A stretch of DNA of 64,000 bases from Bilifractor porci (GTDB lineage: Bacteria; Bacillota; Clostridia; Lachnospirales; Lachnospiraceae). This document shows positions 1-8,480 of this stretch, one piece after another. The stretch is taken from the NCBI RefSeq assembly GCF_009696005.1, contig NZ_VUMV01000001.1, forward strand, positions 552,610-616,609, written 5' to 3'. Positions within the stretch are counted from its first letter, which is position 1. Each line of letters begins with the position of its first letter. The notes under the pieces were generated by a model. It ran no database searches, had not been told where the DNA came from, and saw only the letters and a program-made list of their open reading frames with translations. A program made the position numbers and the translations under genes.

Positions 1-948
1 AGCGGACTTTTCGGTGTGTTCGAGGATTCCCTGCCGGATGCCTGGGGACGTCTGCTGGTTGACCGCGCGCTCGGAAAAAGAGGAATTCGCCCCGACAGCC
101 TCAATGTGCTGGACCGGCTCGCGATTGTAGGCGAAAACGGCATCGGCGACCTGGAGTACCGCCCCGCGGAACATTTTGAGGAAGAAATCGGAACAGCCCT
201 GTCACTGGATGAAATTCAGGAACAATGCAGCCGTGTCCTGAAGTCTGAGGATGCGGAAAATCTTGACACATTATTCCGGCTTGGCGGGAGTACCGGTGGA
301 ACAAGACCTAAGATTTATCTCTCCTTGGAAGGGAAAGAATGGATGATAAAATTCCAGACCCGTCATGATATACCGGACAGCGGCCTGATGGAGTACCGGT
401 ACGCGCAGTGTGCGGTAAAATGCGGCATTCCGATGAGCCGCACCCGTCTGTTTCCTTCTGATACATGCAGGGGTTATTTCGGAAGCGAACGGTTTGACCG
501 GAAAGGCGGATTAAAGGAGCACATAGTAACGGTGAAGGGGCTTCTTGAACTGGCGTTTGACCAGCCGTCTCTCGATTATTCTTCCCTGCTGAGGATGACG
601 GATATCCTGACCTGCCACAGCGAAGAACAAATTCTGCAGATGTTTCGCATTGCCTGTTTCAACGTTTTCAGTCACAACCAGGATGACCATTCCAAAAACT
701 TTTCGTTTCTGTATGATAAAAAGAAGCGCGTCTGGAAATTAGCTCCGGCATATGATCTGACCTTCAGCACAACCGCCTATAACGAACACACAACATCTGT
801 GAACTATAACGGAAGAAATCCCGGAAAAAAAGAGTTTCTGGAAATTGCCTCAGAAAATGGCATTTTGAAGGCAAAGGCCGCTGAAATTATTGACCAGATA
901 CACGATTTTGTGAAAGCAGATCTGAACGAATATGTAAATGACCTCTGA
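1..948 (+). CDS. HipA-type serine/threonine kinase, 5' end outside window
   Basis: The reading frame is open from base 1, so the start lies to the left and only the C-terminal ~315 residues are seen. The text reads like the HipA toxin kinase family: an N-terminal GLFGVFEDSLPDAWG segment, a P-loop-like GGSTGGTRPK stretch, the catalytic-loop motif HNQDDHSKN and the following LAPAYDLTFS (the metal-binding YD position of HipA kinases). HipA proteins phosphorylate proteins such as glutamyl-tRNA synthetase and cause growth arrest; they are usually encoded just downstream of a small DNA-binding antitoxin (HipB), which would be outside this window. The downstream gene is convergent. It may equally be a HipA-like kinase with another target. 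Confidence 0.85.
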   Translation, partial: SGLFGVFEDSLPDAWGRLLVDRALGKRGIRPDSLNVLDRLAIVGENGIGDLEYRPAEHFEEEIGTALSLDEIQEQCSRVLKSEDAENLDTLFRLGGSTGGTRPKIYLSLEGKEWMIKFQTRHDIPDSGLMEYRYAQCAVKCGIPMSRTRLFPSDTCRGYFGSERFDRKGGLKEHIVTVKGLLELAFDQPSLDYSSLLRMTDILTCHSEEQILQMFRIACFNVFSHNQDDHSKNFSFLYDKKKRVWKLAPAYDLTFSTTAYNEHTTSVNYNGRNPGKKEFLEIASENGILKAKAAEIIDQIHDFVKADLNEYVNDL

Positions 949-1036
949 AGTTTCCTGATGCCCTGACTGCATGGGACTGACTGCATGGGAGTGTCCCTGC
1001 CGATGATCCGGGGATAGGCATAATATCAGCCTCCGG

Positions 1037-1981
1037 CTATTGCGTTTCCTTCTCCGGCTCCGGCTTCTCTTCCGGCTTTGTCAGATAGTGATCCTTCTCG
1101 AATCCCTCCACGGGATTTTCCGGCGGCGCTTTCTGCTCCTGCGCTTCATTCATGGCCATCTGCATCTGCGTCGACTGTACGATGGCATCCTGCGCGTCAA
1201 TGGTCACGGTGTTGTAGGGGATCAGAATCTCTGCCTTGTCAAATTCACTTACAATTCTCTGACGGACATTGCTGCAGGCAAGATAGCTCTCCATAATATC
1301 CCTGGTGTATACGGCAAATTTCAGCAGCATGCCGTTTGCCGTCAGGGCGCTGACAAGAATCGAGGTTTTTTCCGCCTCCACAACCAGAGGTTCCGTCTTC
1401 AGAATCTCCATGATGATTTTTCTTGCCTTCTCAATATCCGTGGCGTAGTCCACCTCTACCTCAACAAAGGTGGCAACGGTATCGGGATTGCTCATATTGA
1501 CGATGACGGAACTGTCCACAACACTGTTTGGTATGATGCAGGTCTGCCCGTCCGCCTGCTCGACCACCACATGCCGCACGGTCATATCGCGGACGATCCC
1601 TTCTGCAATGACCGTCCCCCCGTTTTTAATCTGTATTTTCTGTCCGATATCACATGGCTTGGAGGAAGAAAGTGAAAAACCGGAAATGACATTACCAAGG
1701 GTCTGCTGTGCCGCAAAGGTGGCAACCGCGATCAGCAGGGCACTGCTCTGCAGAACGGTAGTGCTGATTTCCTTGGCAATCTCGAAGGAGCCAAGCGCGG
1801 AATAGACGCCGATAATAGTGATCCCCGCCGTTAGAATACTCTGAAAAAATTTATTATACAGGCTCTGTTTCTGTGTCCGCTTATTCAGTCCTCTGAAAAA
1901 ACGGCGGACAAAATACACCGTTAAAAAAGTAATTCCCAGAATGATTGCAGTCCTGAGCAGCAGCTGCCAGTCAACACCCAT
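1037..1981 (-). CDS. MscS-family mechanosensitive ion channel
   Basis: About 314 residues. An N-terminal membrane segment (LLLRTAIILGITFLTVYFV) is followed by two more hydrophobic helices; the last, rich in Ala/Gly (ALLIAVATFAAQQTLGNVISG), is the pore-lining helix typical of MscS. A soluble beta domain follows (IGQKIQIKNG, IPNSVV) and then an alpha/beta C-terminus with a charged tail. The family releases solutes on hypo-osmotic shock in the cytoplasmic membrane. I chose the ATG at 1981 because GGAGGT sits 7 bases upstream; the frame extends further to 2062 but that part has no channel-like sequence and no ribosome-binding site. It is a single-gene unit convergent with the HipA-type gene. Confidence 0.88.
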   Translation of the reverse strand: MGVDWQLLLRTAIILGITFLTVYFVRRFFRGLNKRTQKQSLYNKFFQSILTAGITIIGVYSALGSFEIAKEISTTVLQSSALLIAVATFAAQQTLGNVISGFSLSSSKPCDIGQKIQIKNGGTVIAEGIVRDMTVRHVVVEQADGQTCIIPNSVVDSSVIVNMSNPDTVATFVEVEVDYATDIEKARKIIMEILKTEPLVVEAEKTSILVSALTANGMLLKFAVYTRDIMESYLACSNVRQRIVSEFDKAEILIPYNTVTIDAQDAIVQSTQMQMAMNEAQEQKAPPENPVEGFEKDHYLTKPEEKPEPEKETQ

Positions 1982-2076
1982 TTGTTTTACCTCCGGCACC
2001 GGATTGACATTGCAAACGCTTGAACCTGCTTTTCTCCAGACCGCCTTTTGTTTTATCCACATCCGGGAGGTCTGGA

Positions 2077-2107
2077 AGAAAACAGGCTGTCTGAAAAAAC
2101 AGCCCTG
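2077..2107 (-). terminator. Rho-independent terminator after pepD
   Basis: On the minus strand, 13 bases after the pepD stop, CAGGGCTGT and ACAGCCTG form a stem (one bulged G) followed by TTTTCTT. It closes the OPT-PqqD-pepD unit before the MscS gene. Confidence 0.7.
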
Positions 2108-2119
2108 ATTTACAGTCGT

Positions 2120-3574
2120 TTACCTGGTTTCTATAATCCGGACGATGAAGTCCCACATCCTCTGCACCGAAGGAATCGACAGATGCTCCTTTGGTGTATG
2201 GATGTCCAGGATATCCGGTCCCATGGAGATGGCATCCATCCCCGGAATCTTCTTGGAGAGCAGCCCGCACTCCACGCCTGCGTGGATCGTCTGGATGACC
2301 AGCTCTTTCCCGAACATCTCTTTGTAAATCTTTGCCATTTTATCCCTGAGAACCGATTTTTCCACCCACTCCCAGGCAGGATATTCCCCTGTGATCTTCA
2401 TGGACGCGCCCAGGCTCTCCGCGATCCAGCGAAGCTTCTCAAAAAGCGCCTCCTTCGCCGTCCCGACAGAGCTGCGGACAGCGGCGCGCATTTCCAGCTT
2501 TTCCCCGTCCAGCGTCGCCACGCCCCAGTTCAGAGACGTCTCCACCATCCCGGGGATGTTGTCATCCATACGCTGGATTCCCTGGGGAAGATCCGTAAAC
2601 AGTGAGACGACGGCTCTGCTGCATTCCCCGGTCAGAGGGTTCAGCCCGTCCGCTTCAGCCGGATAAGCAGATACCTCTTCGGATGTGATCCGGATACCGG
2701 GATCCGCCACATGGTATTCGCCGCGGACAGCTGCTTCGATTTCCTGCAGTTTTTTCTCCGCCGCATCCTTATCGCGAACGGCCAGAAGAATCCGTCCCTC
2801 ACGGGAGATTGCGTTATCCTTTGTTCCGTTTACACAGGCAATGACACGAAGCTCAGTTACCGAGGAAAGTCCCCGCAGGACACGTCCGGTCAGCTCCGCG
2901 GAGCTGGCGCGCCCCTTGTTGATCTCACTTCCGGAATGGCCGCCTGTCAGCCCGTGAATATGTACATGCATACGGCTCCAGTCCGACTTCTCTCTTTCTG
3001 CCGGGAGTGTGACTGCCGCGGTTCCTCCGCCGGCACAGCCGGCAAGAACAACGCCTTCCTCCTCGGAATCCATATTCAGAAGGAGATGGCCCTTCAGCGG
3101 GGATACGTCAATCGCGTGAGCCCCGTCCATACCGACCTCCTCCGAGACCGTGCATACAAACTCCAGCCGGGGATGCCGGAGGGTCTTGGAATCCAGAAGA
3201 GCAAGCGCGTAGGCAACGGCAATTCCGTCATCCCCTCCCAGGGTGGTTCCCTTTGCGCGGATATAATCTCCGTCTATTTCCAGATCCAGTCCCTCTTTCT
3301 CCATATCTTTGGCAACGCCCGGATCTTTTTCGCACACCATATCCATATGGCCCTGCAGAATGATCGGCTCCGCATCCTCGTATCCTTCCGATGCTTCCTT
3401 AATGATGATCACATTATACAGGTCATCCTGGTGCACCTCCAGATTGCGATCCTTCGCGAACTGAACGAGATAGTCACTGACCACCTTTTCATGATAGGAC
3501 GGACGGGGAATTTTCGTCAGTTCCTCAAAGAAATAAAACACGCTCTTCGGTTCAAGATTTTCCAGTACTCCCAT
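2120..3574 (-). CDS. pepD: Aminoacyl-histidine dipeptidase (M20 family, PepD)
   Basis: 484 residues, full length for PepD (carnosinase-like Xaa-His dipeptidases). Zinc-site motifs of the M20/M28 fold are visible: QGHMDMVCEKD around residue 76 (H76, D78), LGGDDGIAVAYALALLD, EEVGMDGA, and the C-terminal HAGVECGLLSKKIPG with IHTPKEHLSI. The enzyme hydrolyses dipeptides in the cytoplasm. The ATG start lies inside the upstream PqqD-like gene (23-base overlap), indicating translational coupling. With the OPT transporter further upstream this makes a peptide uptake and hydrolysis operon. Confidence 0.93.
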   Translation of the reverse strand: MGVLENLEPKSVFYFFEELTKIPRPSYHEKVVSDYLVQFAKDRNLEVHQDDLYNVIIIKEASEGYEDAEPIILQGHMDMVCEKDPGVAKDMEKEGLDLEIDGDYIRAKGTTLGGDDGIAVAYALALLDSKTLRHPRLEFVCTVSEEVGMDGAHAIDVSPLKGHLLLNMDSEEEGVVLAGCAGGGTAAVTLPAEREKSDWSRMHVHIHGLTGGHSGSEINKGRASSAELTGRVLRGLSSVTELRVIACVNGTKDNAISREGRILLAVRDKDAAEKKLQEIEAAVRGEYHVADPGIRITSEEVSAYPAEADGLNPLTGECSRAVVSLFTDLPQGIQRMDDNIPGMVETSLNWGVATLDGEKLEMRAAVRSSVGTAKEALFEKLRWIAESLGASMKITGEYPAWEWVEKSVLRDKMAKIYKEMFGKELVIQTIHAGVECGLLSKKIPGMDAISMGPDILDIHTPKEHLSIPSVQRMWDFIVRIIETR

Positions 3575-3962
3575 TTTGCTGCCTTTCCTGTTCTGCTTCT
3601 CTGCTTTTTCCGGTCAGCTTGTTCTCGTATACAATATAGTGCTGATCATGCAGAACCCTGATGAATTTGGAGAGCCGCTCATACAGCGGCTCTGCCTTTT
3701 CTCCAAAATGCTCCCTTACCTTTGTTCCGATCTGGTATATACTCCTCTCTCCGTCCATCTGATTCCAGACAAACGTCCCGAAATCATCCAGCTCAATGTG
3801 GGAAAACCGCGGTTTTTTGAAGATTTTCTGCGCAATCACATGATAAAAGCCACGATGTTCCGTCAGAATTTCCACGTGTCCGGCTTTATTGACAGATGTC
3901 TCAAAAAGACGATTCGGCCGTGGGATATAATCCAGAAAATTCTCTTTTTTCCCTTTTGCCAT
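3552..3962 (-). CDS. PqqD-family protein (RRE-like winged helix)
   Basis: 136 residues. The segment KPRFSHIELDDFGTFVWNQMDGERSIYQIGTKVREHFG and the following helices match what is known of the PqqD/RiPP-recognition fold: a short three-stranded sheet followed by a helical bundle that binds peptides. In this gene no radical SAM or precursor peptide gene is adjacent; instead it is sandwiched between an OPT oligopeptide transporter (25 bases upstream) and PepD (23-base overlap). The N-terminus (FLDYIPRPNRLFE) and the basic, Gln-rich C-terminal tail are outside the core. A GAGGG ribosome site precedes the ATG. Function is unknown; peptide binding is an inference from the fold. Confidence 0.75.
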   Translation of the reverse strand: MAKGKKENFLDYIPRPNRLFETSVNKAGHVEILTEHRGFYHVIAQKIFKKPRFSHIELDDFGTFVWNQMDGERSIYQIGTKVREHFGEKAEPLYERLSKFIRVLHDQHYIVYENKLTGKSREAEQERQQNGSTGKS

Positions 3963-3987
3963 CTCTGCAGTCCCTCACAGACCGGTC

Positions 3988-5883
3988 TCAGGCCTCTGAT
4001 TTACTCGTTTTTCCGGGCTTACGGTTAATTGCCATGACAAACAGGGCAATCAGAGCCGCAAAAAATACAATAGACCCGATCTGATTCAGCCCCGCCGGAA
4101 GTCCTATATCAATGCCCGCAAACGCGAACACCGCAAGCAGGACGCCAACCAGTCCTTCTCCGGCAATCATACCGGACGCAAACAGTATACCACGATTTGT
4201 CTTTGCTTTCTTCTTTTCCGCATCCTCTTTCTTTTTATCCACAATCAGACGGATTACGCCTCCGACCATAATACCCGAAGTAGAGAAGATCGGCAGATAC
4301 ATACCCACCGCAAAGGGCAGGACTGGAATGCCGAACATCTCTGCAATCAGAGCGATAAATACCCCGACAAATACCAGCGACCAGGGCAGGTTTCCGCTCA
4401 TAACGCCTTCCACGATCATCTTCATCATGCCCGCCTGGGGAGCAGGGAGCTCCTGTGACCCAAAGCCGTACCCGGCATCCAGAAGATACATAACAAAACC
4501 GATGGCAACGGCAGACGCAAGGACACCCAGTATCTCACCGGCCTGCTGCTTCCAGGGAGTAGCGCCGACAATGTAACCTGTTTTCAGATCCTGTGAGACA
4601 TCTCCGGCGATTGCAGCCGCGATACAGATGACTGACCCGATGGAAATTGCCGTGATCATACCACCGGTTCCGATATTTCCGGTTACCTTCAGCACAATCG
4701 TGGTAATCAGAAGAGTCGCGATTGTCATTCCGGAAACCGGGTTATTGGAACTTCCGACAATTCCCACCATCCGGGCAGATACCGTGACAAAGAAGAAACC
4801 GAAGATAACAATCAGAATGGCGCCCAGGAGACTTACCGGAACAGCCGGAATCAGCCAGAGCAGCAGAATGATCACCACCGACAAAATCAGCACAAAGGTC
4901 ATCGGCAGGTCTTTGGTTGTCCTTGTGTAGACCGTCTGTTTGTTTTTCAGGCTGACCATGGATTTACGGAAGGCGCGGATGATCATGGGAAACGACTTGA
5001 TCAGCGAAATCATTCCTCCGCAGGCAACAGCCCCTGCGCCGATATAACGGATATAGCTGCTCCAGATTCCGGTTGTCCCAAGTTCCGCAATGGTCATGGA
5101 AGCCGGATAGACAGCATCCGGAAGCGACGAACCAAATACAAAGATCAGCGGCATCAGGACAAACCAGGCCATAATACCGCCGCCAAACATATAGGCGGAA
5201 ATTTTCGGTCCGCAGATATAGCCGACGCCGACCAGGGACGGCAGCACATCCATCCCGCAGCCTGCGCCCTTGTAGTTCTTGAAATCATAGGCGATTTCGG
5301 ACGGGAAGAGTTTCAGTCCGTCCGCGAGGAATTTGTATACCGCCGCAATACCCAGTCCGGTGAACACACCCTTCGCGCTGGCGCCTCCCTCTTCTCCTGC
5401 CAGCAGGACCTCGGAGCAGGCCGTGCCTTCCGGATAAGGAAGGGTTCCGTGCTCCTCTACAATCAGGGCATTACGCAGCGGGATCATAAACAGGACGCCC
5501 AGCGTACCGCCGAGCATGGCAATGATGGCAATGGTGGAGACAGTGGGGACGTCCATGGCTCCCTCTTTCGCCCACATAAACAGAGCCGGCATGGTAAAGA
5601 TAGCGCCCGCCGCGAGAGATTCTCCCGCCGACCCGATTGTCTGCACCATATTGTTTTCCAGAATATTATCTCTGCGCAGCAATCCCCGGCAGATTCCCAT
5701 TGAAATAACAGCCGCCGGGATCGACGCGGAAATAGTCAGGCCTACGCGAAGTCCCAGATAAGCATTCGCGGCGCCGAATACAATGGCAAGAATGATACCC
5801 AGAATAATTGATGTTGCTGTCAGCTCCGGCAGATTTTTATCCGCGGAAATGTAAGGTTTGAATTCTTCTTTCTTGTTTTCCAT
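3988..5883 (-). CDS. OPT-family oligopeptide transporter
   Basis: About 631 residues with some 14-16 hydrophobic segments, starting MENKKEEFKPYIS and continuing into ELTATSIILGIILAIVFGAANAYLGLRVG, a typical opening of prokaryotic OPT proteins. Repeated glycine-rich loops (NAYLGLRVGLT, GEILGVLASAVAIGF, LPFAVGMYLPIF) are seen. The family imports oligopeptides or peptide-like siderophores by proton symport. The frame is open upstream to 6084 but that part is not membrane-like; the ATG at 5883 has GAGAGGG in front. It leads the OPT-PqqD-PepD unit; a strong promoter lies at 6056-6084. Confidence 0.88.
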   Translation of the reverse strand: MENKKEEFKPYISADKNLPELTATSIILGIILAIVFGAANAYLGLRVGLTISASIPAAVISMGICRGLLRRDNILENNMVQTIGSAGESLAAGAIFTMPALFMWAKEGAMDVPTVSTIAIIAMLGGTLGVLFMIPLRNALIVEEHGTLPYPEGTACSEVLLAGEEGGASAKGVFTGLGIAAVYKFLADGLKLFPSEIAYDFKNYKGAGCGMDVLPSLVGVGYICGPKISAYMFGGGIMAWFVLMPLIFVFGSSLPDAVYPASMTIAELGTTGIWSSYIRYIGAGAVACGGMISLIKSFPMIIRAFRKSMVSLKNKQTVYTRTTKDLPMTFVLILSVVIILLLWLIPAVPVSLLGAILIVIFGFFFVTVSARMVGIVGSSNNPVSGMTIATLLITTIVLKVTGNIGTGGMITAISIGSVICIAAAIAGDVSQDLKTGYIVGATPWKQQAGEILGVLASAVAIGFVMYLLDAGYGFGSQELPAPQAGMMKMIVEGVMSGNLPWSLVFVGVFIALIAEMFGIPVLPFAVGMYLPIFSTSGIMVGGVIRLIVDKKKEDAEKKKAKTNRGILFASGMIAGEGLVGVLLAVFAFAGIDIGLPAGLNQIGSIVFFAALIALFVMAINRKPGKTSKSEA

Positions 5884-6021
5884 TTTTCCCTCTCTTTTCT
5901 GAAGATTTTCTGTATAAGCCCGGCCGCAGCGGACGTGGCCGCAGTGCTTGACCCTATGGTGCGCCGGAACAGGGGCGGCACAAGCGGACATGGCCCGGCA
6001 CGATGTGCAGGACTCATACAA

Positions 6022-6047
6022 ATTCCGGTATTCTTGTGTACCGGAAT
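6022..6047 (-). promoter_or_regulatory. Inverted repeat at the OPT transcription start
   Basis: ATTCCGGTA and TACCGGAAT, perfect 9-base arms separated by 8 bases, lie immediately downstream of the OPT promoter, covering about +3 to +28. This could be an operator or a 5' mRNA hairpin. Confidence 0.6.
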
Positions 6048-6055
6048 AATAATTT

Positions 6056-6084
6056 ATTATAGAATTTAAGTATATTTTCGTCAA
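6056..6084 (-). promoter_or_regulatory. Sigma-70 type promoter of the OPT-PqqD-pepD unit
   Basis: Minus strand TTGACG, 17-base spacer, TATAAT. The predicted start at about 6049 gives a leader of some 165 bases before the OPT ATG. Confidence 0.8.
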
Positions 6085-6251
6085 TATGATTACTGCAATC
6101 CCTGTTTTTTACCTGAAAATAACTATATTGCCGAATTGTTTTCTGTTCTGTCTGTGTCCTGTCCGCTCCCCCTGCCAAACGCATCCAGCCGGTTTTGGTT
6201 TTCTGCGGGCATAACGCGTGAACATGGGTACGACGATCCGCTCTTTTCCTC

Positions 6252-6335
6252 TTGACATACTTCGTCTGTCGTAGTACATTCAGTCTGTCAGATATACTAC
6301 GTCTGTCGTAATATGTTTGTCGTAGTACGACAGAC
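6252..6335 (+). promoter_or_regulatory. padR promoter with repeated operator-like motifs
   Basis: TTGACA at 6252 with a possible -10 TACATT at 6275 (17-base spacer). The 11-base motif CGTCTGTCGTA occurs at 6263-6273 and 6300-6310, and a third, palindromic version (TGTCGTA, G, TACGACA) spans 6318-6332. PadR regulators typically bind such dyads and repress their own operon, so these are likely PadR sites. The rest of the 5884-6367 spacer holds the divergent OPT promoter; I see no gene in it. Confidence 0.65.
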
Positions 6336-6367
6336 GATTGTTTCAAGCCTGACAGAAAGGAGATGCC

Positions 6368-6703
6368 ATGGGGATCAGCAGTGATGTCATCCGCGGGTGT
6401 AACGACACCATCATTCTGTGCCTGCTGCTGGACGGTCCGTCTTACGGATATGAAATATCCAGAAGAATACGGGTGATGACGGAAGATGCCTATATCATAA
6501 AGGAAACCACCCTGTATTCGGCCTTCACCCGTCTGGAAAAAGCAGGGTGCATCGAATCGTTCCCGGAATTTGCCGAAAACGGCAAGCGGCGCACTTATTA
6601 CCGGATCACCGAACCCGGACGCCGCTACTATCGCGAAAAATGTGAGGAATGGAAACTAACGAAAACTGTTGTGGAGAAATTTATTAAGGAGGAGAATCCA
6701 TGA
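6368..6703 (+). CDS. PadR-family transcriptional regulator
   Basis: 111 residues. The winged-helix pattern is clear: IILCLLLDGPSYGYEISRRI (helices 1-2), ETTLYSAFTRLEKAGCIES (recognition helix) and GKRRTYYRITEPGRRYY (wing), then a C-terminal dimerisation helix. PadR proteins repress target operons, often for membrane or stress proteins, in response to small molecules. AAAGGAGA precedes the ATG. The stop overlaps the next start (ATGA), so the regulator and the two genes behind it form one operon, and the repeated dyads upstream point to autorepression. Confidence 0.93.
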   Translation: MGISSDVIRGCNDTIILCLLLDGPSYGYEISRRIRVMTEDAYIIKETTLYSAFTRLEKAGCIESFPEFAENGKRRTYYRITEPGRRYYREKCEEWKLTKTVVEKFIKEENP

Positions 6704-7704
6704 ACACCATACGCAGTTATCTGGAATCAATGTTTGCAAAGCTCCCGAACACGCCGGATGTCATCAAGGCAAAATGTGAGCTTGGACAGATGATGGAGGA
6801 CAAATATACCGAGCTGATCAGCGAAGGAAAATCGGAGAATGAAGCCGTCGGGCAGGTGATATCGGAATTCGGAAACCTGGATGAGCTGGGCGATGTTCTC
6901 GGAATCAGCAGCATCCTGAATAGTGAATCCGAAAGATACGCCGCCGGACGCCAGGTAACCTTTCAGGAGGCGCAGAGCTATCTGGATGATAAAGCACACT
7001 ATGCCCTGTTCCACGGTCTGGGAACCTTTTTTGCCATCATCTGTTCCTGCGGTGTCATTCTTGCAAGTACACTGGAATACGCCTCACAGAGAACTATTGT
7101 GGCCGGACTGATTTTTCTGTTTGTCTCCATCGCGGCCTGCGTGGCATTCCATACCTACAGCAGTCTGCAGATGAACAAGTGGGACTTTCTGAAAAAGGAA
7201 CCCTGCAGTATCGATTACGGCACTGCCGGCATGATCAATGACCTGAGACGAAGCACTCACGATACCTCCATACTGCAGCGGACGATTGCCATACTGCTTT
7301 TCTGCACCTGCTACATTCCTCTGATCGTCCTGACTATGCTGAATGACCAGGGCGTATCTGCGGGGCTGGGCGTTGACATTCTGCTTTTTATGGTGGGGCT
7401 GGGCGTCCTGATTCTGACTGTCAGTTCTTCCCGTGAAGACGGCTGCCGCACGCTTCTGAACCTGAACAGCAGCCCGTATTCTGCCAATTATTACAGCCAG
7501 AACGCCGGAGAGTTCCGCTATGAAAACAAAACCGTGCGCATTATCATGTCTGTTTTCTGGCCGACGGTAACCTGTATTTATCTGATCTGGAGCTTTTTGT
7601 CCTTTGCCTGGTACATCACCTGGATTATCTGGCCGCTGGCCGCCGTCGCCGATACCCTGATAAAAGCCATTTTCGGAATAAGAAAAGAGGATGAGCGATC
7701 ATGA
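6700..7704 (+). CDS. HAAS-domain membrane protein (DUF1700-like)
   Basis: 334 residues. Residues 1-70 form the helical HAAS/permease-prefix region (IRSYLESMFAKLP, MMEDKYTELISEGKSENEAVGQVISEFGNLDEL). Then come paired membrane segments around residues 105-150, 205-250 and 285-320. Such proteins are usually co-encoded with a PadR regulator and a DUF4097 protein and are thought to sense or respond to envelope state; the biochemical role is not known. It overlaps padR by 4 bases and the next gene by 4 bases. Confidence 0.8.
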   Translation: MNTIRSYLESMFAKLPNTPDVIKAKCELGQMMEDKYTELISEGKSENEAVGQVISEFGNLDELGDVLGISSILNSESERYAAGRQVTFQEAQSYLDDKAHYALFHGLGTFFAIICSCGVILASTLEYASQRTIVAGLIFLFVSIAACVAFHTYSSLQMNKWDFLKKEPCSIDYGTAGMINDLRRSTHDTSILQRTIAILLFCTCYIPLIVLTMLNDQGVSAGLGVDILLFMVGLGVLILTVSSSREDGCRTLLNLNSSPYSANYYSQNAGEFRYENKTVRIIMSVFWPTVTCIYLIWSFLSFAWYITWIIWPLAAVADTLIKAIFGIRKEDERS

Positions 7705-8480
7705 AGAAACGAAACATCTACCTGATCCTGCTGTCATCGGCCACTGCGGCCGCCATTATCCTGGGAACGCTGTGGCATGTGGGAAAACCTGTCTTTTTGC
7801 ATTCGGACGGAAACTTTTCTTTTTACTTTCCGGGCAAAAACAACACACAGACAACCCAAAAGCTGGAATCCTTTACCGGACTCCGAATCTCTCTGCAGAA
7901 TAACGACATTGAGCTTAAAACAGGGAATGGATATGAAATGACCTATGTGGGTCCGAAAGACGCCGTTCCCACCGCAAAGACCGCAGACGGCACACTGACC
8001 GTCAGCGACAGCGGAAACATCTCTACCAGAACCGGCGGAATACTGACGATTACTTTTCCGTCCGACCTGGAAGCGCTGCAGGACGTTACCCTGGATACCG
8101 CCAATGGCGATATTTGTATTGAGCCAAACGATATCATCACGGTGAAAAATCTGTCACTGACAAGTGAAAACGGAGATCTCTCGCTGCTCAAATGCCATGG
8201 TTCCGTCCTGAAAGCCTCTGCGGACAACGGAGATATCGGCATGGAACACGTCAGCTTTGATCAGTCCGACCTGAGCAGCGAAAACGGAGACCTTATTGTC
8301 AATTTGGATGACAGCATAAAAAACTACACCGTATCGCCTTCTACCACGTCCGGCGACATCACCATCGGAGAAACCACGTACAGCACAACGGACGGCGAAG
8401 AAAACAAGATCACCATCGGCAGCGGAGCAAAAGTGCTGAAGCTCCGGACACAGTCCGGCGATATTGATGTAGAGGACTAA
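7701..8480 (+). CDS. DUF4097-family beta-strand repeat protein
   Basis: 259 residues. An N-terminal membrane anchor (residues 5-27) precedes an extracytoplasmic right-handed beta structure with short repeats of the form SGDI/NGDI: TANGDICIE, SENGDLSLL, ADNGDIGME, SENGDLIVN, TSGDITIG, QSGDIDVED. This is the signature of DUF4097 putative adhesins, the usual third member of PadR-HAAS-DUF4097 operons. The stop codon overlaps head-on with the stop of the convergent ECF gene (8477-8480). Confidence 0.85.
   Translation: MKKRNIYLILLSSATAAAIILGTLWHVGKPVFLHSDGNFSFYFPGKNNTQTTQKLESFTGLRISLQNNDIELKTGNGYEMTYVGPKDAVPTAKTADGTLTVSDSGNISTRTGGILTITFPSDLEALQDVTLDTANGDICIEPNDIITVKNLSLTSENGDLSLLKCHGSVLKASADNGDIGMEHVSFDQSDLSSENGDLIVNLDDSIKNYTVSPSTTSGDITIGETTYSTTDGEENKITIGSGAKVLKLRTQSGDIDVED

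Noticed and set aside
949..1036. Tandem CTGACTGCATGGGA duplication after the HipA-type gene
   Set aside because: A single 14-base duplication is too short to interpret.
1040..1675. Long plus-strand open frame opposite the MscS gene
   Set aside because: Antisense shadow of a clearly coding MscS gene; protein is Leu/Arg/His-rich without family features. The same applies to other long antisense frames opposite tig, dnaX, lon and clpX.
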